Shown here piece by piece: positions 1 to 8,802 of a stretch of 64,000 nt of DNA. The notes under the pieces are model-generated. The model saw nothing but the letters and a program-made list of their open reading frames with translations, ran no database searches and was not told where the DNA came from. This DNA comes from Nocardia sp. NBC_01730 (GTDB taxonomy: Bacteria; Actinomycetota; Actinomycetes; Mycobacteriales; Mycobacteriaceae). The first letter of the stretch is position 1. Every line of letters starts with the position of its first letter. The translations under genes were made by a program, and so were the position numbers. Location of the stretch: assembly GCF_035920445.1 (NCBI RefSeq), contig NZ_CP109162.1, positions 7,316,001 to 7,380,000 of the forward strand. Reading direction: 5' to 3'.

Positions 1-462
1 TCCGGAAAGCCGCAGGATGTGAAGTTGTCGCCGGACGGCCACACCTTCTTCGTCGCCGACATGGTCGCGAACGGTATCTACACGATCGACGCGCACACCT
101 TCGACAACATCGGGTTCGTACCGACCGGCAAGGGGACGCATGGGCTCTACGTCACCCGCGACTCCAGACAGATGCTCATCACCAACCGGCACGAAGGCAG
201 CATCTCGGTCTGGGATTTCGTGGCGAACGCGCTGGTGCACAAGTGGTTTGTGCCCGGGGGCGGCAGTCCGGACATGGGCAACATCTCGGCGGACGGCGGG
301 GTCTTCTGGGCCACCGGCCGCCACCACGGCGAGGTATACGCCATCGACATCGTCAGCTGGAACCTGTTGGCGCGCATCCGCGTCGGCAGGGGACCGCACG
401 GGCTCACCGTCTGGCCCCAGCCCGGACGTTATTCCACCGGACACACCGGTGTCATGCGCTGA
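1..462 (+). CDS. YVTN-type beta-propeller protein, 5' end outside window
   Basis: The reading frame is open from base 1 and ends at TGA 460-462, so only the C-terminal 153 residues are visible. They contain repeats of the type VADMVANGIYTIDAHTF, LITNRHEGSISVWDF and ATGRHHGEVYAIDI. These are blades of a seven-bladed propeller of the YncE/40-residue YVTN family. Such proteins are often exported and their ligands are mostly unknown. A GTG at 19 lies inside a blade and is unlikely to be the start. The family is fairly clear; the substrate and role are not. Confidence 0.75.
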   Translation, partial: SGKPQDVKLSPDGHTFFVADMVANGIYTIDAHTFDNIGFVPTGKGTHGLYVTRDSRQMLITNRHEGSISVWDFVANALVHKWFVPGGGSPDMGNISADGGVFWATGRHHGEVYAIDIVSWNLLARIRVGRGPHGLTVWPQPGRYSTGHTGVMR

Positions 463-594
463 CACCACACACCTCGCCGAAGCGCGTGTGCGGCACAGAA
501 ACACACCCGGGCGAAAAGTCAGCATCGCATGGCTGCTCGCGTGGCTGCGGATGAGGAATCCGAAGGGGAGGCCGCCCTCGTGCTCGGAGGCAGG

Positions 595-939
595 TCAGGA
601 GACGACCGGGCGCAGGCCCAATCCACCCTCGACGAAGCGACGGACGGTAGTCAGCCCGGCGTCCAGCGCGGGCTGGTAGCCGGGGCGCGCCCACCCGGTG
701 ACCCTCGCGGTGCCGTCGCCCGCAGGTGTCACGCCGATCTCGGCGACCAGCTCGGCGGTGGTCGGTTCGCAGACGGCCCAGGAGAAGTGGGTGTCCTCGT
801 TCCAGCCCGCGCTGCGCCGGGCCACGTAATCCGGGTCGGTGATCCCGCCGGCCGCCAGCGCGGGGCGGTCGTCGATGCGGTCGTCCGCGCGGAGGGCGCG
901 CAGATACCAGGTGCCCGCGTTGATCTCGATCGGTTCCAT
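595..939 (-). CDS. Shortened GNAT-like acetyltransferase
   Basis: The 114-residue product begins MEPIEINAGTWYLRALRADD, which resembles the N-terminus of GNAT acetyltransferases that act on small molecules or protein N-termini. It also keeps an ARVTGWARPGYQPALDAGLT segment. The usual acetyl-CoA loop (R/Q-x-x-G-x-G/A) and the normal length of about 170-180 residues are missing, so it looks internally deleted and may be inactive. The ATG at 939 shares its A with the TGA of the DUF1707 gene upstream, so the two are probably co-translated. A longer form starting at 1023 would run back into that gene and was not used. Confidence 0.5.
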   Translation of the reverse strand: MEPIEINAGTWYLRALRADDRIDDRPALAAGGITDPDYVARRSAGWNEDTHFSWAVCEPTTAELVAEIGVTPAGDGTARVTGWARPGYQPALDAGLTTVRRFVEGGLGLRPVVS

Positions 940-1322
940 CAGTCTTTGTCCTCCTCGTCGCGCTGGTGCCGCCTGGTGCCGAACAGCGCCCCCGCGAGCG
1001 GGATGGCCAGGAACCAGAGCCAACTGCCGGTCGTGAAGAACAGAATGACCGCGACGATCGGGATCGCGGCGATCACTCGGTCAGGCCAGTCGGCGAGGAA
1101 TCCGCCGGCCCGATCGGCGGGCAGCGCCGCCGTCACGGGCTCGGCGGGCAGATCGGTGAATACTTTGTCCAGATCGCCGCGGGTGAGCGCCGCGGCGACT
1201 ACGACGCTGCGTTCGTCGAATTCCGCGACGCTGAGCCGCCCGGCTGCGAAATGATCGGACAGTCGCCGCATCGCCTGCTCGCGTTCTGTGGTGCCGATCC
1301 GAATTTCGGGTAACTCCTCCAT
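939..1322 (-). CDS. DUF1707 domain membrane protein
   Basis: The 127-residue protein opens with a DUF1707 (SHOCT-like) module at about residues 5-60, marked by RIGTTEREQAMRRLSDHFA, GRLSVAEFDER and TRGDLDKVFTDLP. Two hydrophobic segments follow at about residues 85-118, then a charged tail ending RRHQRDEEDKD. Proteins of this type are common in actinobacteria and are thought to be small membrane-associated scaffolds or regulators; no reaction is known. It is divergent from the kinase gene at 1618 and overlaps the next gene by one base. Confidence 0.8.
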   Translation of the reverse strand: MEELPEIRIGTTEREQAMRRLSDHFAAGRLSVAEFDERSVVVAAALTRGDLDKVFTDLPAEPVTAALPADRAGGFLADWPDRVIAAIPIVAVILFFTTGSWLWFLAIPLAGALFGTRRHQRDEEDKD

Positions 1323-1353
1323 GAGGAGAAGGCTAGCGGGAGGTTATTTCGCG

Positions 1354-1434
1354 ATGGGCGAGATGCGGTTCGGCCAGAAGGACGAGCCGGGCCACTCGAA
1401 CCAGGGCAACTGGCGAGCCGGACGAGCCACGTAG
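1354..1434 (+). other. Mini-ORF resembling the kinase start
   Basis: A 26-codon frame beginning MGEMRFGQKDEPG is preceded by GGGAGG. Its first codons and leader nearly repeat the real kinase start at 1618 (GGAGGTTCGCGATGGG, then MGEVRFGGY). It then ends without any kinase sequence. It looks like a duplicated 5' end or an upstream leader ORF. Whether it is translated cannot be judged here. Confidence 0.25.
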
Positions 1435-1617
1435 GTAGGCGGGCGTGCGTCGCCGGACTGTCGTCCAGCACACAGTGGTGCGCGCGGCCGGGTGCGGTTA
1501 GGCTCCGAAAGAGGATGGATTGTTCGGTATTCGTATGGTGAGCTGCTGATTTCCGTTGTCGGCTCGTTCGGGCGAAGAATGGGTCCGCCAGATGTCAATG
1601 GTGACTGGAGGTTCGCG

Positions 1618-3693
1618 ATGGGGGAGGTGCGATTCGGGGGTTACCGGCTGGAGCGGCTGCTCGGCAAGGGCGGTATGGGGCAGGTCTGGTTGGCGTACGA
1701 CACGGCTGCGACGCGATGGGTGGCGCTGAAACTCCTGCCTGCCGAACTCGCGGCCGCCGGGGGATATCGCAAGCGGTTCGAGCGCGAAGCCGAGGCCGTT
1801 GCCGCGTTGCGCGATCCGCACGTGCCGCGGATTCACCACTTCGGCGAGATCGATGGTCGGTTCTACATCGACATGCAGTTCGTCGAGGGCACCGACCTGG
1901 CGGGCAGGCTGGCGGCCGAGGGGCCGCTGGCGCCGGACATCGCGGTCGGCATCGTCGGACACGTGGCGGTCGCGCTCGACGTGGCGCATCGGGCCGGGCT
2001 GGTACACCGCGACGTCAAACCGTCGAACATCGTCGTTCATCCCACCGGCTTTACCTACCTGATCGACTTCGGCATCGCACATGGGCTGGGCCAGACGGCC
2101 GTGACCACCACCGGCATGGCGATTGGCACCCTGGCCTACATGGCGCCGGAACGGTTCACCGGCAAGGTGGACGGTCGCGCGGACGTCTACTCGCTGGCCT
2201 GTGTGCTCTACGAATGCCTCACCGGCTCCCGGCCCTACGGCGACACCGATCCCGCCCAGCAGATGCACGCCCACCTGATGTCGGCACCGCCGCACGCCAG
2301 CTCGGCCCGCGTCGACGTTCCGGTCGAGCTCGATGCCGTCATCGATCGGGGTCTGGCCAAGGACCCGGCCGAACGATTTTCCACCGCAGGCGCATTCGCC
2401 GCCGCCGCACGCACGGCGATCGGTGCGCCCGCGCCGCGCGCGCAGACCGCACCGGTTGCCGCCGCTGACTCGGTGCCGCCGACCACGCACCTCCCCGAAC
2501 CCGGCCGCCCGGCAACGAAGTTCCTGACCGACGAACCCGCTGTGGAACATCCGCCGCGACCCGGGCAGGCTCCCGCGGCGGTCGCCGCGGAATGCGGGCC
2601 GACGCCGACGAAGGTTCTGCCGGAGCCGGGGCCGACGCCGACCTTGGTGGCGACAAGGCTCGATATATCCCCGATCGTGCCACAAGTGAATCCTGCTGCG
2701 GGACAGCATAATTCGAATCGCTCCTCGGCTCCCGATGCGCCACGGAGTCGGCAGCCGTATTTCGATGCGGGACAGCCGCAGGTGAGTGCGGGTGCGGTAT
2801 ATCCGGTTGCCGGGCAGCCGTATTCAGGCGCGCAGCATTGGTACTCGAACGGACCGTATCCGGCGGTTCCCGCTCGACGTGGGCAACCGGGCGCCGGGCC
2901 CGACCCCGGCGGATGGCAGGGGCGGCTGCTCGCACTCCAGGCGCGGGTGCTGGCCCCGAGGCCCACCCCATCGCCCCTGCCGTATCCGCGGGCAGGCACA
3001 CCCGCGCGCAGGGTCTTCCCCGCTCCGGTCAATCGTCCTGCCTACCGACCTCCTCAGGTGCGCCCGCTCGTCCCGGTGCTGCGGTGGCGGCCGCGGCGGC
3101 GGAGCATGATGTCGAAGGTGATCGGTACGCTGACCGTGATCTTCCTGGCACCGTTCGCGCTCGCCGCGGGATGTTTCGCGCTGATCGCCGTCGGGAGCAA
3201 GGCGAGCGATTCGGGCGGCGGTGCGCCCGCCTCGCCGCCCTCGGCGCTTGCGGACGAGCATCCCGGACCGCCGCCGGATCGGTCGCCACCGGACCCCGCC
3301 GTACCGGCGTCGGGGGACACCCCGGTCCGCGACGGCAAATTCGAGTTCGTCGTGACGAAGGTCGACGCGGACGTGTCGCGAGTAGGATTGCAAACGGCCG
3401 CAGGCTCGTTCCTGATCGTCACCCTGGCCGTCCGCAACATCTCCGACGAGGTGAAGTGGTTCCTGCCGATGGGCCAGCGCCTGTTCGACGCCCAGGGCAC
3501 CCCCTTCGAGCACAATGCCACCGCCACCATGTGGCAGAACACCCAACAGCGCCTCGGTTATTCGTTCGAGCTGCGCCCAGGCCAGTCCGCCACCACCCAA
3601 CTGGTCTTCGATCTCCCGCCGCAGGCCAGCCCCGACCACCTCGAACTCCACGACTTCGTCCTCTCCAACGGAGTCCGGGTGCACCTCAACTGA
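1618..3693 (+). CDS. Transmembrane Ser/Thr protein kinase with extracellular DUF4352-like domain
   Basis: The 691-residue protein is a PknB-type receptor kinase. The N-terminal kinase domain (about residues 8-265) has the glycine loop GKGGMGQV, catalytic lysine K38 in VALKLL, the HRDVKPSN loop with D132, DFGIAHG with D150, and GTLAYMAPE. A long Pro/Ala/Gln-rich linker runs to about residue 495, followed by one membrane helix at about 500-525. The outer part ends in a DUF4352-like beta-sandwich (about 570-691; FEFVVTKVDADVSRVG and LIVTLAVRNISDEVKWF). That domain probably senses an envelope ligand. ATG 1618 was chosen because GGAGG lies 7 nt upstream and the family N-terminus begins there; an in-frame extension to 1492 is not needed. 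Confidence 0.93.
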   Translation: MGEVRFGGYRLERLLGKGGMGQVWLAYDTAATRWVALKLLPAELAAAGGYRKRFEREAEAVAALRDPHVPRIHHFGEIDGRFYIDMQFVEGTDLAGRLAAEGPLAPDIAVGIVGHVAVALDVAHRAGLVHRDVKPSNIVVHPTGFTYLIDFGIAHGLGQTAVTTTGMAIGTLAYMAPERFTGKVDGRADVYSLACVLYECLTGSRPYGDTDPAQQMHAHLMSAPPHASSARVDVPVELDAVIDRGLAKDPAERFSTAGAFAAAARTAIGAPAPRAQTAPVAAADSVPPTTHLPEPGRPATKFLTDEPAVEHPPRPGQAPAAVAAECGPTPTKVLPEPGPTPTLVATRLDISPIVPQVNPAAGQHNSNRSSAPDAPRSRQPYFDAGQPQVSAGAVYPVAGQPYSGAQHWYSNGPYPAVPARRGQPGAGPDPGGWQGRLLALQARVLAPRPTPSPLPYPRAGTPARRVFPAPVNRPAYRPPQVRPLVPVLRWRPRRRSMMSKVIGTLTVIFLAPFALAAGCFALIAVGSKASDSGGGAPASPPSALADEHPGPPPDRSPPDPAVPASGDTPVRDGKFEFVVTKVDADVSRVGLQTAAGSFLIVTLAVRNISDEVKWFLPMGQRLFDAQGTPFEHNATATMWQNTQQRLGYSFELRPGQSATTQLVFDLPPQASPDHLELHDFVLSNGVRVHLN

Positions 3694-3950
3694 CGCGGCG
3701 GCGACGCTCGGAGTCCGTTGGCTGGGGACGCGTCAGGGCGACGCGGGCGGTGTCGGCGAGAGCCGTGCGGACCGCTTGGCGGCCGATACGCAGAGCCCTG
3801 GCCAGCAGGGCGGTGTCGCGGGCCGCGCTGTCAACGTCCGGCCAGGATGGGCAATCCCGCCGAGGCACGCAGCGCGCGCATGAGCGTGCGCTTGTCGGTG
3901 ATGTGCGGGTGCAGGTCGACCGCCTGACCGGTGCGGGTGTCGGTGGCGGC
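3686..3950 (-). pseudogene. Remnant of a patatin-like phospholipase gene
   Basis: Just before the 76-bp array the minus strand reads ATDTRTGQAVDLHPHITDKR followed by LMRALRASAGLPILAG. This matches the conserved middle of patatin-like phospholipases (usually DLHPH, then ALRASxxLPLLAG). A stop follows at once. In another frame the sequence continues AARDTALLARALRIGRQAVR to a stop at 3686, which looks like the family's C-terminal helices. The 5' half is missing and its place is taken by the repeats. The family call rests on motif memory. The last 8 bases overlap the kinase 3' end. Confidence 0.5.
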
Positions 3951-4330
3951 GTGAGTTTCAGGCCTGGAGGAGGCAGTTTGCGTCACCACGGAGGGCCGAC
4001 GAACGCCGCTGATCGAACAGGGCGGCGTGAGTTTCAGGCCTGGAGGAGGCAGTTTGCGTCACCACGGAGGGCCGACGAACGCCGCTGATCGAACAGGGCG
4101 GCGTGAGTTTCAGGCCTGGAGGAGGCAGTTTGCGTCACCACGGAGGGCCGACGAACGCCGCTGATCGAACAGGGCGGCGTGAGTTTCAGGCCTGGAGGAG
4201 GCAGTTTGCGTCACCACGGAGGGCCGACGAACGCCGCTGATCGAACAGGGCGGCGTGAGTTTCAGGCCTGGAGGAGGCAGTTTGCGTCACCACGGAGGGC
4301 CGACGAACGCCGCTGATCGAACAGAGCGGG
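3951..4330. repeat. Five tandem copies of a 76-bp repeat
   Basis: Units start at 3951, 4027, 4103, 4179 and 4255, each with GTGAGTTTCAGGCCTGGAGG. They are nearly identical; the last diverges only near its end (AACAGAG instead of AACAGGG). The length is not a multiple of three. The core TCAGGCCTGGAGGAGG and a CCACGGAGG box recur in the 74-bp array at 35294 and in a single element at 59542. The array lies between a gene remnant and the accA3 3' end. Confidence 0.97.
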
Positions 4331-4379
4331 CGCGGACGTCGTGTCCAGCACCCGCTCGGAGACGGTCTTCGCCCCGTGT

Positions 4380-6185
4380 CTACTTGATTTCGGCGAGAAC
4401 CGTACCCTGGGTGATCGCCGCGCCCGCCTCGACGGACAGCCCGGTGACCACGCCTGCCTTGTGCGCGTTGACCGGGTTCTCCATCTTCATCGCCTCGAGC
4501 ACCACGATCAGGTCACCCGCCTCGACGGATTGGCCTTCCTCGACGGCGACCTTGACGACGGTGCCCTGCATCGGTGCGGTGACCGCGTCACCGGAGGCCG
4601 CGCCGCCGCCCGCGCCGCCACGCTTGCGCGGCTTGGGCTTCTTGCGGATCACACCGGCGCCGTTGCTCGCCGCTCCAGCGGCTCCGGCGCCCACGGTGAA
4701 GTTGCCAGGAAGCGACACCTCGACCCGGCGTCCACCGACCTCGACGACGACCTTCTGCCTGGGCAGATCCTCGTCCTCGTCGGCCTCGGCGGCACCGCCG
4801 CTGAACGGCTCGACAGCGTTGACCCACTCGGTTTCGATCCACTTGGTGTAGACCTGGAACGTCTCGCCGTCACCGATGAACGCCGGGTCCTCGACGATCG
4901 CCCGGTGGAACGGGATGACGGTGGCAAGGCCGTCGACCTCGAACTCGGCCAGGGCGCGTCGCGCCCGCTCCAGCGCCTGCGTGCGGTTCTCCCCGGTGAC
5001 GATCAGCTTGGCCAGCATCGAGTCGAACTGACCGCCGATCACGCTGCCCTGCACCACGCCGGAGTCCACGCGGACGCCGGGGCCTGTCGGCTCCTTGTAC
5101 ACCGTGACCGGGCCGGGGGCGGGCAGAAAGCCGCGGCCCGCGTCCTCGCCGTTGATGCGGAACTCGAAGGAGTGGCCACGCGGCGTGGGGTCTTCCTTGA
5201 TCTCCAGCTCTTCGCCGTTGGCGATGCGGAACTGCTGGCGCACCAGGTCGATGCCCGCGGTCTCCTCGGTGACCGGGTGTTCGACCTGTAGACGGGTGTT
5301 CACCTCGAGGAACGAGACGGTCTCGCCCTGCACCAGGTACTCGACGGTGCCCGCGCCGTAGTAGTGGGCTTCCTTGCAGATGGCTTTGGCCGAGGCGTGG
5401 ATCTTCGTACGCACCTCGTCGGTCAGGAACGGCGCGGGGGCCTCCTCGACGAGCTTCTGGAAGCGCCGTTGCAGCGAGCAGTCGCGGGTGCCCGCGACCA
5501 CGACGTTGCCGTGCTTGTCGGCGATGACCTGTGCCTCGACGTGACGGGCCTTGTCCAGATACTGCTCGACGAAGCACTCGCCGCGGCCGAAGGCGGCGGT
5601 CGCCTCGCGGGTGGCCGACTCGAACAGCTCGGGGATCTCCTCGATGGAGTGCGCGACCTTCATGCCACGACCGCCGCCGCCGAACGCGGCCTTGATGGCG
5701 ACCGGAACGCCGTACTTCTTCGCGAACTCCACAACCTCGTCGGCGTTCTTGACCGGGTCCTTGGTGCCCGCGGCCATCGGCGCTTTCGCGCGCTCGGCGA
5801 TATGGCGCGCGGTGACCTTGTCACCCAGGTCGCGAATCGATTGCGGCGAGGGGCCGATCCAGATCAGCCCGGCGTCGATGACGGCCTGGGCGAAATCGGC
5901 GTTCTCCGACAGGAAGCCATAGCCAGGGTGGATGGCGTCGGCGCCGGACCGGGCGGCGGCGTCGAGGATCTTGTCGAACACGAGGTACGACTCGGCCGAG
6001 GTCTGCCCACCCAGGGCGAATGCCTCGTCGGCGAGCTTCACGAACGGGGCATCGGCGTCCGGCTCGGCGTAGACCGCGACGCTGCCGATGCCGGCGTCCT
6101 TGGCCGCCCGGATTACGCGCACGGCGATTTCGCCTCGGTTAGCTACGAGTACCTTCGTGATCCGTGCGCTGGCATGGCTGGGCAC
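4380..6185 (-). CDS. accA3: Acyl-CoA carboxylase alpha chain (biotin carboxylase and BCCP)
   Basis: The 601-residue protein carboxylates its own biotin with ATP and bicarbonate, then hands the carboxyl group to AccD-type transferases such as AccD5. The N-terminal biotin carboxylase begins [19 protein letters not shown]. It has the ATP-grasp glycine loop [10 protein letters not shown] and the [11 protein letters not shown] active-site segment. The C-terminal biotinyl domain carries EAMKMENP, with the biotin lysine at about K567. The GTG at 6185 was chosen because AGGAGG lies just upstream (4-nt spacer) and the mycobacterial protein starts at the same point; an ATG at 6203 would precede that site. 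The same neighbourhood surrounds accA3 (Rv3285) in M. tuberculosis. Confidence 0.96.
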   Translation of the reverse strand: MPSHASARITKVLVANRGEIAVRVIRAAKDAGIGSVAVYAEPDADAPFVKLADEAFALGGQTSAESYLVFDKILDAAARSGADAIHPGYGFLSENADFAQAVIDAGLIWIGPSPQSIRDLGDKVTARHIAERAKAPMAAGTKDPVKNADEVVEFAKKYGVPVAIKAAFGGGGRGMKVAHSIEEIPELFESATREATAAFGRGECFVEQYLDKARHVEAQVIADKHGNVVVAGTRDCSLQRRFQKLVEEAPAPFLTDEVRTKIHASAKAICKEAHYYGAGTVEYLVQGETVSFLEVNTRLQVEHPVTEETAGIDLVRQQFRIANGEELEIKEDPTPRGHSFEFRINGEDAGRGFLPAPGPVTVYKEPTGPGVRVDSGVVQGSVIGGQFDSMLAKLIVTGENRTQALERARRALAEFEVDGLATVIPFHRAIVEDPAFIGDGETFQVYTKWIETEWVNAVEPFSGGAAEADEDEDLPRQKVVVEVGGRRVEVSLPGNFTVGAGAAGAASNGAGVIRKKPKPRKRGGAGGGAASGDAVTAPMQGTVVKVAVEEGQSVEAGDLIVVLEAMKMENPVNAHKAGVVTGLSVEAGAAITQGTVLAEIK

Positions 6186-6383
6186 TGAGCCTCCTGTGTG
6201 CAATCTTTGGTCGCTTCGCGGGGGGTGGGGTCGCTGCGCAGGGCTCCGCTCCCGTAGTCGACAAACTTACGTCTCGGGCGAGTGTAGGCAGTCTGCCAAC
6301 AGACACCGAACCCGGCTAGCCCTACTCAACAGTAGGTCGTAGCTCACAACCTACGCGGGCGGTGTTCGGGACCGCAGCCTGCC

Positions 6384-7292
6384 CTACCTGCCGCGGGCGC
6401 GCCGCGAGGCGCCCGAAGGGACCTCGCCGGAATCATCTCCCTTGGCGATCGGCATCCGCACCGCGTTGCCCCATTCGGTCCAGGAACCGTCGTAGTTGCG
6501 GACGGTGTCATAGCCGAGCAGATAGGTGAGGACGAACCAGGTGTGACTGGACCGTACGCCGACCCGGCTGTAGACCATCAGGTCGTCCAGGCCGGCCAGC
6601 GGGCGGTAGATCTCGTCGAGTTCCGCGCGCGGGCGGAACCGTCCGTCCGGGGCGAGCGACTCGGACCACGGGATGTTCAGCGCGGTCGGAATGTGACCGT
6701 CGCGCAGCGCGGCGTCCTGGGGGTTGTCCGGCTTCGGCGCACCGCAATACTCCCCGGGCGAGCGCACGTCGATCAGCGGCTTGCCCAGGCGGGCGAGCAC
6801 GTCCTCGCGGAAGGCGCGGGCGGTGCTGTCGTCGCGGCGCACGGTCGGGTACGCGCTGCCGCCGCCGTCGGCGGGCTCGAAGGTCGTGTCGCGTCCCTCG
6901 GAGATCCATGCCGCCCGCCCACCGTCGAGTAACCGCACGTCCTCGTGCCCGAACAAGGTGAAGACCCATGCGGTGTGCGCCGCCTGCGCGTTGTCTCGAT
7001 CGCCGTAGATCACCACCGTGTCGTCGACTTCGATTCCTTTGGCGCGCATCAGTTCGGTGAAGCGGGTTCCGTCGATATAGTCGCGCGTGACCGGATCGTT
7101 CAGATCGCCTCGCCAATCCAGCTTGGTGGCGCCCGGAACGTGCCCGATGTCGTAGAGCAATATGTCCTCGTTGGACTCGATGATCGCGAGTCCCTTCGTG
7201 CCGATGTTTGCCGACAACCATTCGGTGGTTACTAGTCGGTGAGGATGTGCGTAGGAACCGAATGAGGAATGAGGATCCGAGGCAACGGGCAC
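6384..7292 (-). CDS. sseA: SseA-type two-domain rhodanese with Ser at the catalytic Cys position
   Basis: The 302-residue protein has two rhodanese domains. The inactive first domain includes VVIYGDRDNAQAAH and the second includes LIDVRSPGEY and NYDGSWTEWGN. Rhodaneses move sulfane sulfur from thiosulfate or a thiol donor through an active-site cysteine. In relatives the loop reads YCRIGERSSHTWF; here it is YSRVGVRSSHTWF, with Ser242 (codon AGC) in place of cysteine. The protein may therefore be inactive as a sulfurtransferase. The GTG at 7292 has AAGGA upstream and fits the M. tuberculosis start; a GTG at 7346 has no ribosome site. Confidence 0.88.
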   Translation of the reverse strand: MPVASDPHSSFGSYAHPHRLVTTEWLSANIGTKGLAIIESNEDILLYDIGHVPGATKLDWRGDLNDPVTRDYIDGTRFTELMRAKGIEVDDTVVIYGDRDNAQAAHTAWVFTLFGHEDVRLLDGGRAAWISEGRDTTFEPADGGGSAYPTVRRDDSTARAFREDVLARLGKPLIDVRSPGEYCGAPKPDNPQDAALRDGHIPTALNIPWSESLAPDGRFRPRAELDEIYRPLAGLDDLMVYSRVGVRSSHTWFVLTYLLGYDTVRNYDGSWTEWGNAVRMPIAKGDDSGEVPSGASRRARGR

Positions 7293-7458
7293 GGTGTGGT
7301 CCTTCACGCGTGGGTAGGCGGTGGTGACAACGGTTTCGGGTCTCACAGCGATGCTAGGTGTGAGGCGATAGTGACTCTCGTTTCAGATCACAAATCGGCT
7401 GAGGGGCGAATTAATCGCACCTACATCCGATAAAGTCTCCCGAGAGGAGGGGTGAGCT

Positions 7459-8241
7459 ATGTCCGATTCTTGGCCGCGGCGGCGATTGCTTGCGATCCTA
7501 CGTGGCGCCAGCGAACCTCTCGATGCCCAAGAACTGGCCAGAATCACAGGACAGCACGTCACCACGGTTCGGTTTCATCTGGACGTGCTCACCAGGGAAT
7601 CTCTCGTCCGGCAATTCCAGCAGCCACCCCGCGGCCGCGGACGTCCGCGCATCGGATACAGCGCGGTCCAGCGATCGGTCGGCTATCAGGATTTGGCGCA
7701 GGTGCTCGCCGACCAGTTGGGGCCCGATCCGCAGCGTCGGTCGGAGGCTGCCGTCGCGGCGGGCCGGGCCTGGGGCGCCAAGCTCGATGCCGGCGACCAC
7801 CGGATCGAATCACTGGAGGACGCCAAAGACGTCACCATGACGCTGATGTCGGAGCTCGGCTTCGCACCGGAACGCGACCCTTCCTCGGAGACCGACGAGC
7901 GGGTGTTGATCCGGCTGACGGCGTGTCCGCTGCGCGAGCTCGCGCGGACGCACTCCGAGGTGGTGTGTGGCGTGCATCTCGGCCTGATCGAAGAGGTGCT
8001 CGATCGCAACGGTGTGCGCGGCGAGATCGATGTCCAGATGCATCCGTTTGTCGAGCCGGAACTATGCGTGGCGCGACTGGAACTCATCGCCGCGCGGCAC
8101 GCCGGCACCCGCGAGGCGGCGACGGTGCCCGTGGGTGATGTGGAGGCTTCCGAGCCGCTGACCGCGCCGTCAGGCCGTGTGGCCCCACAACTGCGTAACT
8201 CCGACCCCAACGTCATCAAGCAATCGGCGCAGCAGTGGTAG
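7459..8241 (+). CDS. Winged-helix regulator of the SufR/COG2345 type
   Basis: The 260-residue protein has an N-terminal winged helix (about residues 5-70; ITGQHVTTVRFHLDVLTRES, then RGRGRPRIGYS). The C-terminal part carries C156 and C170 (spacing C-x13-C), a third cysteine C203, and nearby histidines. This layout resembles the iron-sulfur or metal-sensing region of SufR-like regulators, but binding is an inference. GGAGG stands 8 nt before ATG 7459. The gene is divergent from sseA, which it may control. Its last 72 bases overlap the 3' end of maf on the other strand. Confidence 0.8.
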   Translation: MSDSWPRRRLLAILRGASEPLDAQELARITGQHVTTVRFHLDVLTRESLVRQFQQPPRGRGRPRIGYSAVQRSVGYQDLAQVLADQLGPDPQRRSEAAVAAGRAWGAKLDAGDHRIESLEDAKDVTMTLMSELGFAPERDPSSETDERVLIRLTACPLRELARTHSEVVCGVHLGLIEEVLDRNGVRGEIDVQMHPFVEPELCVARLELIAARHAGTREAATVPVGDVEASEPLTAPSGRVAPQLRNSDPNVIKQSAQQW

Positions 8242-8802
8242 CCCGATTCCGATGACGCTGGACGGATCGCCGTCGATGCGATCGACGAACCAGCCGCCCA
8301 GCCCGTCGAGGGTGAACGCACCCGCCACCTGCAACGGCTCGCCGGTCGCGATGTAGGCGTCCAGCTCGTCCGGTTCCGGCTTGGCGAAATGCACCGTGGT
8401 GGAACTGTGGTCCACCGCCTCGGCGGTGACCTGCCCGTCCCGGAGCCGCAGCACGCAGTGGCCGGTCACCAGGTCCGCGCTGCGCCCCGCCATGGCACCC
8501 CAGCGGGCGCGGGCGACCTCGGGAGTGTGTGGCTTGCCCTGCAGCTCGCCGTCGACGAGCAGCATCGAATCGCAGGCCACCACAATACAATCGGTGGCGA
8601 GCTCGGGAATGTCGGCAGCGACGGCCGCCGCCTTGGCGCGGGCCAGTTCCACCACGACCAGCTGGGGCGCAGTATCCCGGGGAAGGGCACGGGCCACCGC
8701 GTCCTCGTCTACGTCGGATACTCGGACGATCGGGTCGATGCCCGCCGAACGGAGTACTTCCCTGCGCGCCGGAGACGCGGAAGCGAGAACCAGACGCGTC
8801 AC
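8170..8802 (-). CDS. maf: Maf-type nucleotide pyrophosphatase
   Basis: The 210-residue protein belongs to the Maf/Ham1-like family, which hydrolyses non-canonical or UTP/dTTP-type nucleotides to monophosphates. The signature SASPARREVLRSAGI opens the protein. The conserved DSML and GKPHTPEVAR motifs follow, and the C-terminus includes GDPSSVIGIGLPLLRRLL. The GTG at 8802 overlaps the accE5 stop as GTGA, so translation is probably coupled. Its 3' end overlaps the convergent regulator gene by 72 bp. The order accD5-accE5-maf-sseA is conserved in mycobacteria. Confidence 0.94.
   Translation of the reverse strand: MTRLVLASASPARREVLRSAGIDPIVRVSDVDEDAVARALPRDTAPQLVVVELARAKAAAVAADIPELATDCIVVACDSMLLVDGELQGKPHTPEVARARWGAMAGRSADLVTGHCVLRLRDGQVTAEAVDHSSTTVHFAKPEPDELDAYIATGEPLQVAGAFTLDGLGGWFVDRIDGDPSSVIGIGLPLLRRLLDDVGVGVTQLWGHTA

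Noticed and set aside
3951..4330. CRISPR array
   Set aside because: Units are directly contiguous with no variable spacers, and no cas genes are present. The same holds for 35294-35663 and 48432-48575.
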